A DNA stretch of 64,000 nucleotides, taken from assembly GCA_946807835.1 (NCBI GenBank), contig OX327699.1:6069001-6133000 (forward strand), read 5' to 3'. Below, in pieces: positions 56,301-64,000 of the stretch. Numbering within the stretch: position 1 is the first letter of the stretch; every line of letters begins with the position of its first letter. The DNA comes from Ailanthus altissimus (Eukaryota; Streptophyta; Magnoliopsida; Sapindales; Simaroubaceae). Made by a program: the position numbers and the translations under genes. The notes under the pieces are model-generated. The model searched no databases, had not been told where the DNA came from, and saw only the letters and a program-made list of their open reading frames with translations.

Positions 56301-59300
56301 CTTTTTTATGTACAGGGCCTATGCCTATACCACTGACAGGAATCTTAACAGCATCGGACTTCAAGAATTCCAGCAATGCTTCCAAGGAGCCTAAAGTAGA
56401 TGCCTGGACATAAACTCCCTCACCACTTTTGTCAATCCTGCTCATGACTGATTTCATATCCTCCATTGCTGCTTCCTTGACAGTTTCCAAATCATCATTA
56501 GGACCGACAACATACAGACCCGTGCCAGCAATAGCATGCTCAAGGCCCTGTCATAGAACATAGAACACATTAAAACAGGAAATTAATCTAACAGGAGTGT
56601 TACTACACCTTCATGGAGCTCCTAATACAAGAGGAATGGCCATCTATGTTCTGTGAGTTACAATCACCTGAGCAGAAATCTTAATACCCTGTGCAGCCTT
56701 GATTTCTTTATGATGCAGATAAGTTCCCTGAAATTAGGCAGAAATATCAACACTAGTTATATAATAAACAACTTCTACAACATTTTAGTATGTAAGCAGT
56801 AGCACATAAATAGGAGCAGATTCGATATTAAAAAAAAAAATTATGCATAAATTTTGAGAAATATAGAAGTGCAATCAGAATTGCCAATGCCACTTGGAAA
56901 AGGAAGTGCTATTGCAGACAAGTAAAAATGCACGAAAACAAACACATTTGAAGAACTGTTAAAACTATCACCATTTCTCCACCAAAACATATACATATAT
57001 ATATATAAGAAAGGCACATGTGCATATATGCATCACTTATTTGAAGGAAATAATGAAATTGAATTCACAAAGAATGGAAGTAAGAGTGAACCAGACGTCC
57101 ACAAGGGCATAAAAACTGACCCTACTGTGAGCATTAGAATACAACCTAGCCATAAAAATTTCAAAATAATACAACTATCCAATATAGAAAAGAAGAGAGC
57201 CAAGAAAACAGCCTAGCTATTAGATCCATTCAGGATCATAATTATTGATACATGAAATGAATCTTGTGCCTAGGATTATAACATGCACTTATGTCAATAG
57301 TGTCCTGTCAACAAATTCTTAATGTGTTATCAAAAACAATAAATGGAGAAGCAGCGCCTGATTTAATCACTATATGGAGTCTACATATTGCTGCAGCCTC
57401 AATTACTAAAAGTCAACAGACCAAACAATGACAGATTTCCCAAATGGGTTTTAACCCTTTCCCAAATGGGTTTTAACTTTCTTTCAAGGGTAAAAGAAAC
57501 ATAGTAGCAATCTGAAGGCTTATATTAATTCTATTCAACTAGAGTAAACACACAATTCCTTGTAAAACGGACTAGAAAACTCAGAACAGAATTTCTTCTA
57601 CGCACATCAATTGCATATCAATAAGCCATTCTACACTTGGTGCATAATTCTTAATAGAGAACTGAAAATAATAGAAAGATGAATAAAACAGAAAGGAGAA
57701 AACCTTACCTTAACACGGAGCTCCTTCATTGGATGGGGTGTCAATAAAGCACGAATTGAGGCAACAATAGGTCCCTGAAATTAGAAAATATATTTGTGAG
57801 AAACAAAATAAGCATTTCATCAGATTTTATTCAAAGAAGGTTTTCAGATCCTTGCCTGCAAACCACAAACCACAATTTGATCTCCTTCATGAAGCACACC
57901 ATTAACTAACACAACATCAATTGTTGTCCCGTGGCCTTCAATCACTTTGACCTCCAAGACCGTACACTGACAGAAAGATCCAACAGACAAATAAGACTTC
58001 TCATTTTGCACTATGCAAGATCATTAAACAAACCATACACCAAATGGAAAGAAATCAAACCTCCACTTCATCTCTGAATGTCAGTTTCTCAACCATTGTT
58101 TTCTGAGTCCACTGAACAAGCAATAATAACAAATCCGGGATCCCTTCTCCACTGAAACACCATAAACCAAAATTATTAGGACAATAGTCAGAAAGTAATT
58201 AACAACTTTGCAGTTAAAGAGCTGCAATAAGTCATGAAAGGCTAGGCGCAGGGTCTACAGCATACCTAATAGCGCTAGTGGGTACAATATTGTAAGTCTC
58301 TCCCCACTCTTTATTTTTGTAGTATAATTCGGTATTCAACCCTTGCTCCTTGAACTCAGTTATAATCTGCCAAGCCAAACAAGAACACAAATAAGGAACC
58401 AAAAACAGTAGCCATGAACCAATAAAATGAATAGTTGGAGGAACGGCTGAAGATATGTCACCTGTACAAGCCTCATGTTAAATTCATTTTGTACATCTTT
58501 GGATTGTTGTTTCATTGCTTTGATAATAGGAGCATTGCGGCAGGTTTTCCACCCATAGAGCCTGTCCACCTATAAATTAAAGGTAAAAGAATTTGGGAGT
58601 AAACATGAAGTGCAGAAGGGAAAAGCAACAGATACTCCCTAGGAACTGAATCTTACCTTGTTCAATGCAACAATAAATTCTGTATTCCTCATTTTCAAAA
58701 GATTCAGTGATTCTATGGTTTGTGGCTCCAAGCCATGCATAATGTCAACAACCAAAATAGCAATATCACAGAGCCCTGAACCACGCGACCTTAGATTAGT
58801 AAAGGATTCATGACCAGGGGTATCAATAACCAATAGACCTGGGACCTTCAATTTTGCATCAGCTTTCAATTCCCTAGTTCTCTCACGTATGTTTGCAGCT
58901 GGGAAATATGTCGCACCAATCTGTTGTGTAATACCCCCAGCCTCACCTTCCTGAACATTAGTACCTCGGATACAATCCAGTAACTTTGTTTTACCAGTAT
59001 CGACATGACCCATAATGCAGCATATTGGGGAACGAAGATTTTCTTCATCCATTTGAGAGGCAGCATATGCATCTGATGCTTTATTTTTTGTAGCAACTTC
59101 CTTCTTCCGGGTTTTATCTGTCGCTTCAACCAGAGGCTGGCCTTTCTTATTCTCAGGAACCTGAGATTTCAGTGGCTGCACAGGAACAGCAGCTGTTGGC
59201 TTGGCAGCTGCAGAAGCTGTCAAATTGATAAAATAAAACAAGAAATTTAGGAATCAAAAAGATAGAAGAAAAAATCAATACCGACTCCAAAGACAATACA

Positions 59301-61468
59301 AAACAATAAATCTCACCTGCATCACATGGAGATGGTACAGCACTCTTTAAGTCTTTCTTCGCCACCAACTCAGTCTTAGAATCAACCTCTTCGTCATCAA
59401 ATGCCCCTTTGACATTAAGATTAACATCATCCCAGCTCTTTGCATCCCATTCCTCATCATCATCTTCCTCTTCTTCCACCCCACCATTCTCCTTGGGCAC
59501 ATCAGTAATTTCCAGTTTCTCTTCCACAGACACTGATTCCCCTTCTTCAATTTTCTCTACTTCCGTAGAATCCACTTCCGCCACAGTTTCCTCTTGGTCT
59601 TGCTCTTTTTCTGTTGGTTCTAGGCTTTCCTCATTGACGGGTGCAGCACCATTTGCTTGATTGTTAACTTGTTTCTTTTTTGTCTGGTATATGGGTCGCT
59701 TCGGTGCTCTCTCCTTGACATCAGTGGGGAGAAGAATACCTGCATTAGCCAGAAACTGGTTCCTCATAGCCTCCAACCGACGTGCTTCTTCCTTCTGCTT
59801 GCCAGTTAAAAGCTTGCCTTCCTGTTTCTTCTTCAAGAGCTTCTCCTTTTCTTTCTCCTTCTTTCTACGCTTAGCCTCTTCTGCTAGCCTTTCAATTTCT
59901 TCTTGCTTTTTTCGCTCCTCTTCTTCCTTCCTTAACCTTTCCTCCTCTTCCCTTCTCTTCCTCTCTTCAGCTTCTTTTCGTCTGACAAGTGCTTCCTGCA
60001 TCTCCCTAACTTGCTTAGACATTTTCTTCTCTGGTCCTTTACTCTTTCCATCATTCTTTTTGGATTCTACGGCTTCCGCCTTGACCTCCAGTTTATCCTC
60101 CGCTGCTGCAGCTGCCTTCTTTTCCTTTTCCTTCTCCTTCTTCTTTTTTTTCTTCTTTGCTGCTGCAGACTCCTCTTTTTCTTCTTCGCCTTCCTTCTCC
60201 CCAGAAGCATCTGTTGGTGCAGCAACTGGTTCAGGAGGCTGAGCCTGAAGCTTCTCTTCTTGTTGAGGAGTTGATGTAGGCTTTGACACAGGAGGAGCTT
60301 CACCGAGCTCTGCAAGAATTTTATCCAAATCAACTTCTTCCTGAGCTGTCCTTCCACTCTTATTCTCCTTCTTTTTCTTCTTCTTATTCTTTGAAGTTTC
60401 TGCCACGTCTTCAGTCTTGCTAACCTTAGAATCATTGAACTCAATATTACTACATTCTACATTTTGTTGTTCCGGTTCAACCACACCTGCATCATCAGTC
60501 CCAAGTAGAGCTTCATCATCCAACGAAGCAAAACCACTATTACCCTTCTTCTTAGAAGACTTCTTCTTACCTGTAAATGTTACAGGAGCATCTGCCTCAT
60601 CATTTTCCTCATCAAGCAATACTGCACTAAATGAATTACCACTCTTCTTGGAAGACTTTGACTTCTTTTTCTTGTCCAAGAAAGCAATAGAAGCAACTCC
60701 TTTGTCTTCCCCTTTCTTGTCATCCTCATTCGCATCTTCATCATCATTTTCCTCATCAAGCAATGCTGCACTAAATGAATTACCACTCTTCCTTGAAGAC
60801 TTTGACTTCTTTTTCCTTCCCGTGAATGTAATAGGCCCATCCTCTTCATCTTCATCTTTCTTCTCATCCTCCTCATCATCAAGAAGATCAAAAGCAGAAC
60901 TTGAGAACGCACTCCCCCCACCCTTCTTTGACTTCTTCTCCACCGCATCTTCTTCATCATTCACAGAATTATCATCATCAACCACCTCACCTTCACTAGC
61001 ACCATCAATTGCATCAAATGCCGACACGGTAAACAAACTACCACTCTTTTCTCCCTCGCTGTCTTTATCCCTAGTTACCACTGAATCACCATCATCCTTA
61101 TCTTCATCCTCAAGCAACTCAAAAGCTGACTTAGAAAAGACATTATTACCCCCACCCTTCTTCCCTTTGGGCTTCTTCTTCCCAGTAAACACAATAGCCT
61201 CATCATCATCATCATTAACCTTCTCCCCATCATCTTCATTATCATCTTTGAGCTGAAAATTCTTTAGGTTCCCTTTTTTACCTTTCTTTTTCTTGTTATT
61301 TACAGCCTTCTCTTCTTGCGGTTCTTGAGGTTCCTCGGACAGTTCAGTACCAATAGAATACTCGTCATCATCAATAAGAAGCGCCTTCTTCTTAGATTTG
61401 CCACCGCCCTGAGCAGCCGCGGAAGGGGCGTTCTCTTCGTCAAGTGCTGTCGGCTTCTTTCGACCCAT
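53328..61468 (-). CDS. eIF5B: Eukaryotic translation initiation factor 5B (eIF5B, IF2-family GTPase)
   Basis: Twelve coding exons: 61468-59317, 59216-58657, 58569-58462, 58366-58266, 58151-58061, 57966-57856, 57774-57709, 56727-56668, 56547-55990, 54946-54827, 53597-53478, 53393-53328. Joined they give 1,370 residues in one frame. The product is the cytosolic GTPase that joins the 60S subunit to the 40S initiation complex. Exon 1 encodes a charged, disordered N-terminal region of about 717 residues: Asp/Glu blocks, Lys runs and a [15 protein letters not shown] helix. The GTPase domain follows: GHVDTGKT (787-794), GITQQIGA (812-819), DTPGHE with catalytic His853, NKVD (902-905, across an exon junction) and SAISGEG. 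The C-terminus ends LFKIQ, as in the family. All introns are GT-AG except intron 6, which starts GC. No frame damage is seen. Confidence 0.96.
57775..57855 (-). other. GC-AG intron of eIF5B (intron 6, 81 bp)
   Basis: Exon 6 ends TTGCAG and the intron begins GCAAGG; the acceptor reads CTAATTTCAG before GGACCTATTG. Using this boundary keeps frame and conserved sequence (CGLQ then GPIVA). No GT donor nearby would do so. GC-AG introns are a known minor class. Confidence 0.85.
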
Positions 61469-62046
61469 TGAGATTTAGGGTTTGATTTCGACTAATTTCT
61501 TTTTAGCCCTAATAAAACGAGTTTAAGTCGCTAACAACCTGATTCCAAAATCAACAAATCAAGCAAATCAGTTGGCACAGCAATAAATAATAAGAGTATA
61601 AACAACTAGATCAAAATTATCCAAACAAATTTTTATAAAAATAAAAGAAACCTGATCAAGAATCAGATCAAACTGAATCTATATATTCGATCACGAATAA
61701 AGAAATAAATAAAAACACAATATCTATCTAAATATATATACATATAGTGGGAGAGATAAAGAGAGCTAACTTGAAGCGATAACGGCTAAAAGATGAAAGG
61801 AATGGGATTGAATAATGAAAAGAGACGAGTTGCATATAACTGAAGAAGGATTCCTTTATTCTGTTGAAGTCGCGCACACAGACGCATACGGAAACACAAG
61901 AGATTTTTTTTTTGGGAAAGAGAAACGGAAGAGATTTGATTTGGGCATAAAATACATATGGTTCTTCTTCTAGGTTTGTCTAGTGGGCCGGGCCCCTACT
62001 CCAATCGCACTCTCACCGCTTTTTATATTACCCATTTTATGTTCTG
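61469..62046 (-). promoter_or_regulatory. eIF5B 5' UTR and promoter region
   Basis: The leader upstream of the ATG contains AAACCCTAAATCTCA and GGGCTAAAAAG. A probable 5'-UTR intron lies at 61539-61651: its donor GATCAG/GTTTCT and acceptor GGAATCAG/GTTG fit plant splice sites and the lariat side is T-rich. 61980-62000 holds GGGCCCGGCCCACTAG-type text (GGCCCA/TGGGCC motifs, on the plus strand TGGGCCGGGCCCC), an element common in promoters of plant translation genes. A clear TATA box is not seen. Confidence 0.5.
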
Positions 62047-62053
62047 TTAATAC

Positions 62054-63368
62054 TAGAGGTGGGTATTATTTCGGAATTCGATCCGTCTGTTTTGATTCGT
62101 CTTAAAATTTCAGATTGAAACGAAAATGGGCGTAAGTTTAGAATTTGTTCGGAACAGAAAATTTCATTTCAAATGAGTCGAGTCTGATTTGAACAAAAAC
62201 ATTTGACTCTAACTTTTTTATTTAAGAGTATAACTTTTTTAAGATGATAATATTAAATATAATTAAATTTAAATTTAAAATAATAATATTTAATATAATT
62301 AAAATAAAAAAAATTATAATTATAATATTTAACGTAATTGAACTTAAAATATTTAGCGTAATTAAAATCAAACAATTTTTAATAACATTTAACATATTTC
62401 AACTTGAAATTAGACTTATAATTACAATATTTAACATAAATAGACTTAGAATGAATTAATTTTGAAATTAATTAAATTGTAACATTTAACGTAATTAAAT
62501 TTTAAATAATAGTATTTAACGTAATTTAATCTATAAAATTTAATATAATTGAAATCGAAACAATATTTTAAATTATAATATTTATCGTATTTCAACTCGA
62601 AATTAGATTTATAATTACGACATTTTATGTAATTGAATTTCAAACGAATCAATATTAAAATTAATCAAATTGTAACATTTATTCATTTAACATAATTTAA
62701 ATTCAAATCGTAACATTTAACGTAATTCAAATTCATAATATTTAACGTAATTAAAATAACATTTTAAATTATATTATCTAATGCATTTCAATTCGAAATT
62801 GAATTTATAATTATAATATTTTACATAATTGAATTTCGAACGAATCGATTTAAAAATTAATCAAATTATAATATTTCACGTAATTTAATTTCATATAACA
62901 ATATTTAATATAATTTAAATCTATAATATTTAACGTAATTTCGGGTCAAAACAATATTTTAAATTATAATATTTAACGTATTTTAACTTGAAATTAGATT
63001 TATAATTACAATATTTTACGTAATTGAATTTAAAACGAATTGATTTTAAAATTAATTAAATTATAATATTTCACATAATTTAAATTCAAATTGAATTTAG
63101 AATAATAACATTAACGTAATTAAATTTGAAATAATAATATTTAACATAATTAAAATTCAACTTGAATTTGAACTTATTTCTTTTTTTTATTTTTTAGAAT
63201 TAAATTTGAAAATTTTTGACCCGACCCGACCCATCCCGAGATCGAGTCATGAATTTTCTCGACCCAAAAAGTGTCCTAAATGGGATACTTTTCGACATCC
63301 CGATCAGGTTCGAGTAGGAGTTGAAAATTCAGAAACCTGACCCAAACCTAAAAAATGTCCACCCCTAA
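62054..63368. mobile_element. hAT-like non-autonomous element upstream of eIF5B
   Basis: The left end is TAGAGGTGGGTATT; the right end, reversed, is TTAGGGGTGGACATT. TTAATAC flanks the element on both sides (62047-62053 and 63369-63375), consistent with a target duplication. The 1,315-bp interior is over 80% A/T by eye except for the ends (CCCGACCCGACCCATCCC near 63222). It has no transposase and mostly consists of short and long repeats. Confidence 0.68.
62401..63179. repeat. Four tandem units of about 195 bp built from TTTAACGTAATT words
   Basis: Units start at about 62401, 62594, 62790 and 62985 (spacings 193, 196, 195), each opening with AACTTGAAATTAGA-like text, then TTATAATTACAATATTTTA, AATGAATTGATTTT and ATTTCACGTAATTTAA. 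Within units the 12-bp word TTTAACGTAATT recurs. Confidence 0.75.
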
Positions 63369-63375
63369 TTAATAC

Positions 63376-64000
63376 AACGAATATAAATGAATAGGGCAAG
63401 CATATTTCCTTGTACCTGAATCAAACCAGCTATGCAATCTGTAATTTTCGAGTCAATTTGGGTTTGTTGATCGATTAGGCTTTATTATAAGGGACTTAAA
63501 AGTTCCAATTAGATTTGGGATATTTCTGACCCTATTCGATTTATTCTTGGAAGTTTCAAATTCAAAATTCTCCAGAAATTATTTCTTAGCTATTGTTGAT
63601 CGTCCTAAATTACTCTTGAAGAAGAGTATCGTCTTCGTGTAAAAAAAAAGACATTCCAACGTTTAAGTCAATTTATGATCAAAACAAATGTGCAATATGT
63701 AGAAGTGTTTCAAACAAGAGGATATTGAATGCTCTTAGTTCTTAATATTTTCTCTCTATGTATGTGAATGTCCATCTCTTCTCTAAATGAATGTAAATGT
63801 ATAATGCATGTCTTTTTACAGTACAAAGTGACAAAGTTTCAATTATAGTCTTTTTACAGCGATGGAGTTTAATTCATATATAATGTAATTATATTTGTGA
63901 TAAGATGATGATCCCTATTATCTTATTGTTATGCATCCAATGATAAAGTGTTAATTATATAACAGATAAAAAATATCGTTAATGGAGTTTATGCTCAAGT
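63376..64000. other. Intergenic spacer to window edge
   Basis: No recognisable gene, repeat or RNA; short chance frames only. Confidence 0.55.

Noticed and set aside
58866..60960. Additional minus-strand frames rich in Arg/Lys/Met
   Set aside because: They are out-of-frame shadows within eIF5B exons 1 and 2.
59409..61256. Several long plus-strand frames, Ser/Phe-rich
   Set aside because: They are antisense shadows of eIF5B exon 1; acidic and lysine-rich codons read as Ser/Phe on the opposite strand.
62401..63179. CRISPR array or centromeric satellite
   Set aside because: Units are contiguous without unique spacers and only four copies occur, inside a small DNA element of a plant genome.

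Overview
The window is nuclear DNA of a flowering plant, most likely a eudicot. The evidence is a 12-exon eIF5B gene with plant-style AT-rich introns, an intronless UGT72-type glucosyltransferase gene, very AT-rich spacers, and dense Ty3 and Ty1 retrotransposons with plant-type tRNA-Asp and tRNA-Met primer sites. I see two intact host genes: the glucosyltransferase (minus strand, 20513-21988) and eIF5B (minus strand, 53328-61468). No rRNA gene, functional tRNA gene or CRISPR array was found.

Layout. 1-2363: left end of a young minus-strand Ty3 element (intact partial gag, tRNA-Asp primer site, 5' LTR), inserted in the gag of an older plus-strand Ty3 element (2364-17301). The older element has decayed gag, protease, RT, integrase and a post-pol ORF. 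A Ty1-type solo LTR splits its integrase (6723-8872, repeat ACTTC), and its 3' LTR holds a further Ty1-type LTR (12184-16428) that itself contains another (13571-15655). 17302-20150: an older Ty1/copia 3' end split by a Ty3 solo LTR (17603-19065). 20151-30646: the glucosyltransferase gene, then AT-rich spacer with two GC-rich islands, a possible hAT-like element carrying five tRNA-like units, a fold-back MITE and a Ty1-type LTR remnant. 30647-50021: one large minus-strand copia element, near-matching target repeats GAAAG/GAAAA, bloated by insertions: a Ty3 LTR and a plus-strand copia LTR in its 3' LTR, a Ty3 solo LTR in its leader holding a chromovirus-like solo LTR, and another chromovirus-like solo LTR in its 5' LTR. 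50022-53327: spacer and the eIF5B 3' region. 53328-62046: eIF5B and promoter. 62054-63368: hAT-like non-autonomous element with four units of about 195 bp.

For five of the nested LTRs (6723, 13571, 17603, 41608 and 45710) the breakpoints are flanked by exact 5-bp direct repeats, as they are for the host LTR at 40646, so insertion order can be read directly. The retroelements are mostly dead (in-frame stops, lost catalytic residues); only the left-edge gag frame is open throughout. The most unusual signals are the five tRNA-like units in one small element, and clusters of short inverted repeats with matching arm changes just upstream of the TATA box in several unrelated LTR families. No operon-like or defence-type system is present.
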